Shown here in pieces: positions 53,797-62,195 of a DNA stretch of 64,000 nt. The notes under the pieces were generated by a model. It had not been told where the DNA came from. It was given only the letters and a program-made list of their open reading frames with translations, and searched no databases. Location: assembly GCF_021390495.1 (NCBI RefSeq), contig NZ_JAJEJP010000002.1, forward strand, positions 1,426,001-1,490,000. The letters are read 5' to 3'. Positions within the stretch are counted from its first letter, which is position 1; the number at the start of each line of letters is the position of its first letter. Source of the DNA: Paraburkholderia sp. ZP32-5. Its GTDB lineage: Bacteria > Pseudomonadota > Gammaproteobacteria > Burkholderiales > Burkholderiaceae. A program made the translations under genes and the position numbers.

Positions 53797-54537
53797 GGGT
53801 AGCCACGTTCCCTTCCGGAAACGCGGCCCCCGAAGAACCGTACGCCCCGCATACGGCTCGAGCACGGCAAGAAGTATCCCACTGATGCCGGTTCTGCCTG
53901 CAGCGACGCAACATTCGCTGACGTCGGATCGTCGATTCATCCCGCTAACGCGGGATAAGGGCGCTGAACCGTAGTGCCACCTGTCTCTCTCAAGCCCCCC
54001 TTTCGCGAACCTTTGATGCAGGCCAACGACCGCCGCACCACGCGCACGTCAGCACTCTTTCAGGCTGAGGCAAATATTGAACCCCTATGCACTCCCGGGC
54101 CTATCCGTTTAGCACCTGTCTATTCCCCGACGTCGCTTCGACGACGTGCATCCATAACAAAGGGATGCAACCGGCCGTTCACCATTTTGTTCAGAGCCTC
54201 TCAGCAGCTTTGGCTCTTTGAAGCTGACGAAGTTTGCAACAGTTCACTTACGTTGCGCATGCGGATCTTGCCTGGCCCCCACACCGCACGGCTGCTGGCC
54301 GTGTCGCCCGCTTTCCGGTCACCCGGATGAGTCGTCCATAAGGAGGGTACGTTGTCCCCGAAGCTTCGAACCCGACCGTTACCGGTCGCGTGTTCAGGTA
54401 GGCAACTGCTGGTCGTACAGCAGGTCACGGCTTCACATCTCCGATGTTCCAGGTAGCTTAATGTGACAAGGCACAGAAGAGCTTTGCCATCCACTACTTA
54501 CCGATTTACGTCCGGCGGACGGCGACACGCGTCGCAC
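53797..54537 (-). mobile_element. RT-less group II intron remnant
   Basis: On the minus strand a canonical 5-prime start GTGCGAC occurs at 54537-54531. At the other end, a domain V relic GAGCCGTATGCGG/GCGTACGGTTC lies at 53859-53835; the normal 34-base hairpin has lost its GAAA-loop part and is 25 bases. Domain VI follows: GGCCGCGTTTCC pairs over twelve positions with GGGAACGTGGCT (loop GGAA), ending near 53797 with CTACCC. The about 740 bases between hold only structural sequence and no reverse-transcriptase frame. It lies in front of the IS5 transposase, so it is nested in that element. Confidence 0.65.
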
Positions 54538-54703
54538 TTGTTAAGGCTTCTTAGTCTGGATCGAGCTTTCGCAACACCGCGCGTTGTTTAACGCATGACT
54601 CATGCGGAAAGTCGCGGACGAATTGACAGTCACGAGTCGCAGATAATTCGCTATCTGTACTCATTCCGTCAAACGGTAGTCAATGAATATCTAACCGAGG
54701 CCG

Positions 54704-55756
54704 TCAGACTGTCGCAATCGGCGTGACCGGAGAGCCCATTGCGCCTGAAAGTCTCAAAGGAGGCGCAGTCAACATGAAACGAGATCGCCCATGCCCTCGC
54801 AACCACTCTGCCAGATCGCGCAGATACCAGAGCTCGCCGAGCGGCAGCCCGAGCTTAAAAAGACAGTGATGATGCAGTGGCATCAGTGGCGATTCACCTG
54901 ACTTCGGCGGGGTGCGAGCTGGATAGCGTTCAACCGCGTAGTTGTCAGCAGCAAGGGCTGCGATACCCGAGTCCGTGATCCATTGAAGGAGCCTTTGGTC
55001 CCGGCCGTCCAGCGCTCCACAGTGACTGTCCAGTACGGCTTGGTCCGGTCGTCGGTTCATCTGCATGATGAGATCGGAAAAGCCCGTGCGAAGTAGCAGC
55101 ATGTCACCGCGCTCGACCTCGATCCTGTCTTTGTCAAGGATGCGCATAAGCGCGTCGTACCCGATATCGATGCGGTCGTATTCGTGATGCTCGACAAAGT
55201 CCACTAGGATCCCGCGACCTTGCATACCCTTGACCGCCAGGTTCTCGATGCCAAGGGCATGGGCGTGGCTATGGAAGCCGTCACAGGGACGGGCCGTTAG
55301 ACCGTCTTGGTTCGAGTAAATAACGGGCCCGACGATGTCGTGATCTGCCCTGTAGCCGTTGTAATACACGCTTTCCGCGATACCGTCACCGTCGGCGTCA
55401 AACTTCGCACCCACATGCGCGAGAGAGTCCCACTGGGTCGAATACTGCAGCGAAAGAAGCACCTGATCGTCGCTCACGACGTCCGTCGCATGTTCGTCGT
55501 TTCGCGAGAACGGGAAGTTCACATAGGGAAGTCCGTCGCCAAAAGTCGGGCGCAACACCGGCGGATGTCGTCTCGAGTTGAGCTTGCTCTCCCCCGGATA
55601 GTCCAGGGGCATCGATAGCGAGAAGCTCAGTCCCGCTTGCACCTCAAACGCACCTTTGCGTACCTGCTCGGGGCCAATGAGGTTGACCCTTCCCAACTGG
55701 TCGTCTTCTCCGAATTCACCCCAGTTGGAGCCTTCCGGTCTGTGCATCCACCGCAT
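54704..55756 (-). CDS. Cyclase-family metal-dependent hydrolase (kynurenine-formamidase-like)
   Basis: 350 residues from ATG 55756 (MRWMHRPEGSNWGEFGEDDQLGRVN) with AGAGG upstream; a longer frame to 55810 lacks a site. The cyclase core includes FSLSMPLDYPGESKLNSRRHPPVLRPTF, the metal motif region STQWDSLAHVGAKFD, AHALGIENLAVKGMQGRGILVDFV and RGDMLLLRTGFSDLIMQ, plus MPLHHHCLFKLGLPLGELW. Family members hydrolyse amides or lactones using Zn/Mn. In this module it may open a lactone from the BVMO step. Its stop is about 165 bases from the intron boundary. Confidence 0.83.
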   Translation of the reverse strand: MRWMHRPEGSNWGEFGEDDQLGRVNLIGPEQVRKGAFEVQAGLSFSLSMPLDYPGESKLNSRRHPPVLRPTFGDGLPYVNFPFSRNDEHATDVVSDDQVLLSLQYSTQWDSLAHVGAKFDADGDGIAESVYYNGYRADHDIVGPVIYSNQDGLTARPCDGFHSHAHALGIENLAVKGMQGRGILVDFVEHHEYDRIDIGYDALMRILDKDRIEVERGDMLLLRTGFSDLIMQMNRRPDQAVLDSHCGALDGRDQRLLQWITDSGIAALAADNYAVERYPARTPPKSGESPLMPLHHHCLFKLGLPLGELWYLRDLAEWLRGHGRSRFMLTAPPLRLSGAMGSPVTPIATV

Positions 55757-56253
55757 CGCTATACCTCTATTTCTGATGAACTGCGTACCATTGTCCTGAG
55801 CATGTTCCACAAGGTTAGCCCGCGAGACCGCACCTGATCTATAGCCGGTGAGCGCTGGACCGCGGCCCTGGGTTGGGACCGATCGCTATGCGCAGCGACC
55901 GTCGGCTGACGAGCGGACCTCTAGTCGAGTTACCGCAGAAATGAGCGCGCCATCTCGAGGTGATCAAGCAGGTCGACGACGTTGCCGCACGACGTCTGAC
56001 TGGAATGCGAATTCGCCGGCGGTATGACTGCTCGTGCCCATCGTGTCGTACGGCAATAAACGATACCGCCAGGAGAATGCTCCGCTCCGGGCATCCCACA
56101 TCGACAGGTCGGGGGCAATCGATTTGGAAAGAATTATTTTGTCAGATCCCCAGCGACCCGGTAGCGGACTTGGGTTTGCTTCAAGGCAGCGTATTGCACG
56201 GTTGTACCCTTTTGTACTAGCAAAGTTAAGACAGTCAGAGCCGTTGCGCACGA
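55757..56253 (-). other. 497-base spacer between cyclase and YciI genes
   Basis: No gene assigned. A weak frame at 55964-56251 (minus) contains SIAPDLSMWDARSGAFSWRY and then LPYDTMGTSSHTAG and EFAFQSD, which look protein-like, but no family is recognised and the frame breaks downstream. It may be the remains of a gene that sat between the two. Confidence 0.3.
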
Positions 56254-56550
56254 TCAGAGAAAGCAGACGTTCGCAAGGTATGCCTTACGCCACCTGACGA
56301 TACTTATATGCTCGAAGAGTCCCGCTTTGAAAAACGGATCGGCTTCGATGAAAGCGGTCGCTTCGTTTCGTGAATCGGTATCCACGATATAGATTCCGCC
56401 ACCGACATCCTTTCCATCATCATTGAGCTTCGCACCCGAAGCCAGCAGCAGGCTCGCGTTGTTCGCGAGGTACTCGAGGTGATCCGGCCGATGCTTCATG
56501 CGAAGCGGAATACTGTCCGGCTTATCCCAAGTTTCGATCAGGTAAGGAAT
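56254..56550 (-). CDS. YciI-family protein with probable ATT start
   Basis: Proposed 98 residues: initiation at ATT (56550-56548) with GGAG 7 bases upstream, giving IPYLIETWDKPDSIPLRMKH then RPDHLEYLANNASLLLASG. The first ATG (56499) would drop the strand PYLIETWDKPDS that YciI proteins need. The rest, KLNDDGKDVGGGIYIVDTDSRNEATAFIEADPFFKAGLFEHISIVRWRKAY, is a full YciI core with the DPFFKAGL loop and C-terminal RxWRK. YciI proteins are small dehydrochlorinase/cyclohydrolase-like dimers. It lies between the cyclase and the hydrolase in the BVMO module. Confidence 0.75.
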   Translation of the reverse strand: MPYLIETWDKPDSIPLRMKHRPDHLEYLANNASLLLASGAKLNDDGKDVGGGIYIVDTDSRNEATAFIEADPFFKAGLFEHISIVRWRKAYLANVCFL

Positions 56551-56782
56551 TTTCGTCTCCGGTTAGAGCGCACGACGCGCAGCCGACAGGGCATGAGACG
56601 AACGTCTGCTCGTCACTTGATGGTTACGCGTCATGCAGATGGCTCACATGCACGACTCAACGTGGCCGTGCGCAAAAAATAATGTGGGAGACCGCTCGCC
56701 GTAAGCGCTGGCGTTATGGCCGGTTCTGGTCACTCTGCCAGGGTTAGAGTTTCACCAGTGAGATCGGCTATCAGGCCCGTCT

Positions 56783-57934
56783 TCATGCTGCAGAGGCACG
56801 CAAGTTCGTCTCCCTGTAGACCTCCATCTCGAACTCCATAAAAGTGTCGACGACAGCCGTATCGAAAAATGGGAGCAACTGCGTCATTAATACGCCGCCA
56901 ACTCCCTTTTTACGGTCCATCCAGAAGTAAGAGTTGAAAACGCCCGCCCAATCGGCAGACTTGGCGCTGCGCAGCCCTGGGATATCAGCTAGCGTCAGGT
57001 GAAAACCAAGACCCCAGCCCTGCTCCACGGGTGCGGCCGGCACGTCGTTCGACAGGATCGGAGCCGACGATTGCATAAGATCTGGCAGCGTGACTGAGCC
57101 CAGATGGTTCTCCAATGCCAAGTCAAGCGTTGCAGGCTCGAGGACACCTGGCGTTATGGCCAGCCATGCCTGAACCAGACGTCCGAAATCCTGCACGGTT
57201 CCGTAGGAACCATGCCCCCCTGCATCCCATTCAGGTGCAGGCGCGAGGTCAACTTCGGAGGGCGCGAGAGCACCATCCGTCCGACGCTGCATCACGCGCA
57301 GCAACTGCGCGCGCTGTACGTCGCTAGGCGCGAAGGTGGTGTCTTTCATGCCAAGCGGCCCGTAGACGTTTTCCTGCAAGTATTCGCTAAGGCGCTTTCC
57401 TGTGATGTTTTCGATAACGAGCCCGAGCCAGTCGGTGCTGACGCCGTAGGTCCACGCCGTACCGGGGTCGTTCACGAGCGGAGACATCAGACTGCGTCGT
57501 AGGCCCGTCATCGGTGTGGGCTCGCCCGTCACACCGTGATAATGCAGAAGCTTCTCGTTGAAGAAGAAGTACGCGAGGCCCGCGGTGTGCGTCATCAGAT
57601 GGCGCACAGTGGCGGCGATCGCCGGATCGCGCAGGCGTGGCTTGTCACCGTCAAAGCCGTCCAAAACCTGCAACTTGCCAAACTCCGGAAGGATGGATTC
57701 AACGGTCGTATCAAGTGCGAGAAGTCCTCGCTCCACAAGTTGCAGGGCACCCATCGTCACTGACGCCTTTGTCAGCGACGCGTTGCGAAACATCGAGCGC
57801 TCGCTTGCTTCGCCAGCGGCATGGTGAAAGATCTGACCATTACGGTCAACGACGACTGCCGCTATGCCGTGCACCGATCCGTTTGATGCGACTCTGTCGA
57901 GCAGGTTTCTGATTTTTGATCCGTCAAATGCCAT
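56783..57934 (-). CDS. Serine hydrolase, class C beta-lactamase/EstB-like
   Basis: 383 residues from ATG 57934 with AGGAG upstream; a longer frame to 58054 lacks a site. The active-site motif is Ser53-Leu-Thr-Lys56 (NASLTKASV), the tyrosine is in TAWTYGVSTDWLG and the last segment is WGLGFHLTLADIPG with GVFNSYFWMDRKKGVGG. It lacks a signal peptide and the KTG triad, so it is a cytoplasmic esterase/lactonase rather than a penicillinase. In front of a BVMO it would hydrolyse the ester or lactone that the BVMO makes. No gene lies in the 313 bases before the BVMO stop. Confidence 0.87.
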   Translation of the reverse strand: MAFDGSKIRNLLDRVASNGSVHGIAAVVVDRNGQIFHHAAGEASERSMFRNASLTKASVTMGALQLVERGLLALDTTVESILPEFGKLQVLDGFDGDKPRLRDPAIAATVRHLMTHTAGLAYFFFNEKLLHYHGVTGEPTPMTGLRRSLMSPLVNDPGTAWTYGVSTDWLGLVIENITGKRLSEYLQENVYGPLGMKDTTFAPSDVQRAQLLRVMQRRTDGALAPSEVDLAPAPEWDAGGHGSYGTVQDFGRLVQAWLAITPGVLEPATLDLALENHLGSVTLPDLMQSSAPILSNDVPAAPVEQGWGLGFHLTLADIPGLRSAKSADWAGVFNSYFWMDRKKGVGGVLMTQLLPFFDTAVVDTFMEFEMEVYRETNLRASAA

Positions 57935-58247
57935 GATGTCTCCTATTGCCTTCCGCAGTGCGCTGAGCGTAAATCTGCGGTATTGGCCTTGCGAGCCCAC
58001 GAACCGACGATTGATCCGAGAGGTCATCGCCCGATGTGGTCGGCGGTCGCCCATCTAACAGGGAGTACCTGACAAACCTACGGGAAGGTCAGGGGCCGTT
58101 AATGGCAAAGCTACGTTGGATGAAAGCGGGGCGGACATATCCACGTGCTGATATGCCCGGCCCAACCTTGGCAGCAACTATTCAATGGCAGCTGCAACAA
58201 CCCGATACAACGAGAGTGCCTCTTTATCGCCATGCAAGGCGACCAGC

Positions 58248-59900
58248 TCAACCGCGCCTCTTCCCGGTGATATCGAAACCTCTATAGTTTGCCTCGACGA
58301 CATCCGCGCAAATCTTGCGGTACGCTGGCGCGCCACCGACGTAGATCATCAGTACGCGTGGTTTGCCAGGAATGTTTGCGCCGTTGTATGCAGACTGCGT
58401 CGTCGGGAAAAGGGTGTGGCTTGCCACTTCCTGGATGTGCGCACCCCACTCCGCTTCCGCATTAGCACTCACTTCGAATGTCGTGAAGGCGTTCTTCTGC
58501 ATGTGCTCGATCAGGTCCGATGCAAACTCAACGTGATCCTCGATCGCAAGCGGGTTGTTGTAGATTGCAGCTGCGCTCTGAGGGCCCATCAGCATGAAGA
58601 GGTTCGGGAAACCATGGGCGGCCAATCCCAAATAGGTCTTCGGGCCATCCGACCAGCGCTCCGACAGTTTCAGGCCGTCTCGCCCTTCAATACCCAGGTT
58701 CAGCAGCGGACCCGTGAAGGCGTCGAACCCGGTCGCCAGGACGATGACGTCGAACTCGTACTCCGCGTCTTCCGTGCAAACGCCCTTTTCCGTGATGCAT
58801 TGGATCGGGTTTTTCTTGACGTCGACGAGCTTGACGTTGTCACGGTTGAATGCCTCGTAGTAGTTGCTTTCGAACGGCGGGCGCTTCGTGCCGTAGGCAT
58901 GGTCACGTGGCGAGAGGAGTTCCGCAACCGCCGGATCCTGTACGCGCTCGGCGATGCGCTCGCGAAGGTAGTCCGCCACCGTGTCGTTGGCTGCGCGATC
59001 AATGAGCAGATCTTGGAAGGTCGACGCGAGCATGCGGAAGCCGCCACCATCGTAGTAACGGTCGTAGACCGCACGACGCTCCTCAGCGCTCAGGGCCATC
59101 GCGGACTCCTGGGGCGGCTCATACGGTGCACCGATGAAGTTGTTGCGTGAAGCGTCGCGCAGTTCGTCGTAGCGACTGCGCACGTCGTCCATTTCCTCGT
59201 CGGTCATCGGAACGTTGCGCAGCGGCGCGGCAAAGTTCGGCGTGCGCTGGAACACGGTCAGATGCTTCGCCCGCTTGGCGATCATCGGAATCGCCTGAAT
59301 GCCGCTTGCGCCGGTGCCAATGATGCCCACGCGCTTGCCAGTGAAGTCCACCGGGGTATGCGGCCAGCGGCCGGTGTTGTATATATCTCCCTTGAATACT
59401 TCGGCACCCGGGAAGTCCTGCTCCTTCGGTACGGAGAGATTGCCCACACCTGAGATCACGAAGCGCGCCGTGCAGGTCTTCCCGTCGTCCGTCTCGACCG
59501 TCCAGTAATTGTTGACGTCGTTCCAGCGCATCGCGGTAACCTGTGTATTGAACTGGAAGCTGCGCTCCAGATCGAAGCGGGTCGCAACGTGCTGCAGATA
59601 CTCCAGAATTTCCGGCTGCGAAGCGAAGCGCTCGCTCCACTTCCATTCCTGCTGAAGTTCCTTGGAGAACGAAAACGAATAATGAATGCTCTCGAAGTCA
59701 CAGCGTGCGCCCGGGTAACGATTCCAGAACCACGTGCCGCCGACGCCCGAACCTGATTCGAAGGCCTGAACACGCATGTTCAGCTTGTCGCGCAACCGGT
59801 GGACGGCGTACAGCCCCGTAAATCCCGCGCCAATGATCACGACATCGTGATCGGTTGCGGCCGAGCGCGAAGCGCTCTTTGTGTTGAATTCGCTGCCCAT
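58248..59900 (-). CDS. Baeyer-Villiger monooxygenase (cyclohexanone-monooxygenase-like)
   Basis: 550 residues; ATG 59900 is favoured over the ATG at 59903 because the GGAG spacing is better. FAD loop VVIIGAGFTGLYAVHRLRD (about 20-38), GGTWFWNRYPGARCDFESIHYSFSF, then the BVMO fingerprint at 169-180: FKGDIYNTGRWP. Here the fingerprint His is Asn175 (F-x-G-x3-N-x3-W-P). The second Rossmann loop is GKRVGIIGTGASGIQAIPMIA (about 188-208), and VIVLATGFDAFTG and SERWSDGPKTYLGLAAHGFPNLFMLMGPQS follow. NADPH- and O2-dependent insertion of oxygen next to a ketone is expected. First gene of the module after its regulator. Confidence 0.92.
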   Translation of the reverse strand: MGSEFNTKSASRSAATDHDVVIIGAGFTGLYAVHRLRDKLNMRVQAFESGSGVGGTWFWNRYPGARCDFESIHYSFSFSKELQQEWKWSERFASQPEILEYLQHVATRFDLERSFQFNTQVTAMRWNDVNNYWTVETDDGKTCTARFVISGVGNLSVPKEQDFPGAEVFKGDIYNTGRWPHTPVDFTGKRVGIIGTGASGIQAIPMIAKRAKHLTVFQRTPNFAAPLRNVPMTDEEMDDVRSRYDELRDASRNNFIGAPYEPPQESAMALSAEERRAVYDRYYDGGGFRMLASTFQDLLIDRAANDTVADYLRERIAERVQDPAVAELLSPRDHAYGTKRPPFESNYYEAFNRDNVKLVDVKKNPIQCITEKGVCTEDAEYEFDVIVLATGFDAFTGPLLNLGIEGRDGLKLSERWSDGPKTYLGLAAHGFPNLFMLMGPQSAAAIYNNPLAIEDHVEFASDLIEHMQKNAFTTFEVSANAEAEWGAHIQEVASHTLFPTTQSAYNGANIPGKPRVLMIYVGGAPAYRKICADVVEANYRGFDITGKRRG

Positions 59901-60013
59901 CATGTCTCCTTGCGTTACTGAGAATTAGCGTCCGGCGGACCGTTTGCTGAGTTTGTCCTTGCGGAATCGTTGGAGATACCGTGACGGGATTCTGCCTCGG
60001 CAGTCGGCTTTTA

Positions 60014-60053
60014 GATTGACTTAAGGCGCAATAAGGTTGACATTACGCGCAAC
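60014..60053 (-). promoter_or_regulatory. Tandem AraC operator upstream of the BVMO gene
   Basis: On the minus strand two direct half-sites TGCGCGTAATGTCAA and TGCGCCTTAAGTCAA lie 22 bases apart, about 110 bases before the BVMO start. 33 of 40 positions match the copy before the AraC gene (61710-61749). Two 15-base half-sites about two helical turns apart is the usual AraC-dimer layout, and at this distance from the start it fits activation. Confidence 0.65.
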
Positions 60054-60703
60054 TCGCTGCCGATGGCTTTGGTTCAGATTGAGGTTGGAAGAGAGACCCG
60101 TAGGGAATGCGAGCTATCTGAAGTGAGAACGCACGGACCGCCTGATAAATCGGTCAGCCGGCGCCAGAAATGCCGCTCCAGATTTATCCGGTGTCGAGGG
60201 GAAACAAAGATGCACAACAGATGCAACTAGAACTTCATGGATGTGAGTTTGGGCCGAACCCAGACCTATACTCTTAGGCCACGTGTTTTCCAACGATCGA
60301 ACAGTTGTGCGTGCGACACATAGAGCCCGCGCGGCAGCCCGTAAATTACGTGTACCTGCTGGTCAGCGCTCTTCAAAGGGGTTGTCTCGATGTCATCGAG
60401 GTCGGGTGTCTGTCATCACCAACGCGCCCGTCAGTAGACGGTTCAGCTTGCGAGGCAACGCGTTCGATCTTTGTGTCACTGTAACTCTCACTTAGGTGAG
60501 CAGCTATGCAGCAGGCTAACGCGTTTCACTCATATCAAGATCGAAAGAAAACTCTCGATTGTCTCGCCGCGAATGAACGGATCGCCAATGTCGATCACGT
60601 CATCCTTATCCGGAGGTGGTCCCCGCTGACAACCCAAACCCAAAGCTTCTTGATCTCAACCTAAGCGGCCCTGAGACAGAGCGGAAACCGATTCTGACGC
60701 CAT

Positions 60704-61693
60704 CTATCTGACACTCGTTGGCGACTTTCCGTACCAACGACGAAACGAACGACTCAGCGCACTTGTCTCCGAATAACCCAGGATCTCTGCAATCTCAGAC
60801 ACGTCGAGGCTCGAATCCCGCAGATACTTCATTGCCAGATCCGCGCGCACGGCATCCTTGAGCTCCTTGAAACCCGCGCCAAGAGACTGCAGATGCAACT
60901 GCAACGTACGTGGCGCCATGCCCATGGCCTGACTAACGTCTGCCAACGTGCACGGCCCGTATGGAATCATTACCCGCATAGTGGCGTCGACCTGATCGAT
61001 GAGCCCGGCATCGGGAGATCCCTCCTCGCTTCGAAGGATACGGGCCAGCAGAGTGCGTGTTCGAGACCCCGCGGAGCGTAGCCGAGTGTCAAGAACCGCA
61101 TTTTCAAGGAAGATCCCGTTGAACTCCTGATCGAACAGAACATTCGGGCCGAATACCTTCTGATGTGTCTTGATATCCCGCGGCTTGGAATGCCGAAAGT
61201 AGACCCGCTTGGGCTCCCACTGGCTCGGTGCATGCGACCTGAGATCCGTGCATGTCACCGCGAGTGAGTACTCCGCAACCTGAACGTCACGGCCTCCTGC
61301 TCCTGGCAACGCTGTCCACGTCAGCAACTGACCGCCCGGCTGCCGAGTGAGCGACATATCGACATCTCGCGTGTAGATGTTGAAGTGGTTCACCAGGTCT
61401 TCAACCATCTGCCCGATCGTCTGCGCCTGCCGAAGCAGGATCCACAAGGGGCCAAGCACGGCCATGTTCGCCCGGCTTGCCATGAGTAGCCCGAAATTTC
61501 GACATCGGAACTCCGCGGCAACATACTCATAGAACTCGAATATCTGTGAAACGAGTACGGGCAGATCGGGATCAGTCAATGTGCGGAAATCGAGTCCGAC
61601 AGCGTTCGCCACTTCTTTCGCGTCGCCGCCGAGACCCTCGATCAGAGGAATTGACCCCACAAGGGCTGAACTTCTGACGTAGTGACCGGGCAT
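60704..61693 (-). CDS. AraC-family regulator of the BVMO module
   Basis: 329 residues from ATG 61693 with GGAG upstream; an ATG at 61747 would add 18 residues across the operator. The N-terminal arabinose-binding-like domain includes IPLIEGLGGDAKEVANAVGLDFRTLTDPDLPVLVSQIFEFYEYVAAEFRCRNFGLLMA and DLVNHFNIYTRDVDMSLTRQPG. The C-terminal double HTH is MRVMIPYGPCTLADVSQAMGMAPRTLQLHLQSLGAGFKELKDAVRADLAMKYLRDSSLDVSEIAEILGYSETSALSRSFRRWYGKSPTS. It is 803 bases before the BVMO gene on the same strand; that gap holds the operator at 60014 but no gene. Confidence 0.88.
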   Translation of the reverse strand: MPGHYVRSSALVGSIPLIEGLGGDAKEVANAVGLDFRTLTDPDLPVLVSQIFEFYEYVAAEFRCRNFGLLMASRANMAVLGPLWILLRQAQTIGQMVEDLVNHFNIYTRDVDMSLTRQPGGQLLTWTALPGAGGRDVQVAEYSLAVTCTDLRSHAPSQWEPKRVYFRHSKPRDIKTHQKVFGPNVLFDQEFNGIFLENAVLDTRLRSAGSRTRTLLARILRSEEGSPDAGLIDQVDATMRVMIPYGPCTLADVSQAMGMAPRTLQLHLQSLGAGFKELKDAVRADLAMKYLRDSSLDVSEIAEILGYSETSALSRSFRRWYGKSPTSVR

Positions 61694-61709
61694 GACGCTC
61701 TCCGCAGGA

Positions 61710-61749
61710 ATTGCGCGTAATGTCAACAAAAATGCGCGTAAAGTCAATC
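61710..61749 (+). promoter_or_regulatory. Tandem AraC operator upstream of the AraC gene
   Basis: Half-sites TGCGCGTAATGTCAA and TGCGCGTAAAGTCAA, 22 bases apart, on the plus strand, 17-56 bases before the AraC start. The first 17 bases after position 1 are identical to the BVMO copy. The direct repeats point away from the AraC gene, opposite to the arrangement at the BVMO gene, as expected for self-repression there or activation of a transcript towards 61.8-62.2 kb. Confidence 0.65.
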
Positions 61750-62195
61750 CGTAATTTTACGATCGATGCAGAATCCAGCCCAGAGTACCCTTGTCATGCA
61801 GTGACTTCGGGCTTTATATCTTTCCGAAATCGCCCGCACTTGCCATTGCTGCCCTAGTCCGCGCACTCGTGTACTACGCGGTGATGGTCATGTACGCGAC
61901 ACGGCCTGCCATTAAAAGCACATTGCGGGTTTGGAACCAGGAGATCTATGCCGTTCGTCCATGCTTCAGCCTGGCGCTGTGAGCCTCCGGCTCGTTATCT
62001 GAATTCTCGTCGATTCACCGCTTGCCGTCTGATCCTGTCGATTCAACGAGGTGGCTGCATCCTAACGTCCGGTATGCGCACGAGCAAATGCTTTGCGAGC
62101 AGAGTCCGTGACACGAGATGCCCAAGCTATCTACAGTCAAACGGTTTCTCCAAAATTCGCCATCTTATTAACGTCATGCCATCGAGCACTGGACC

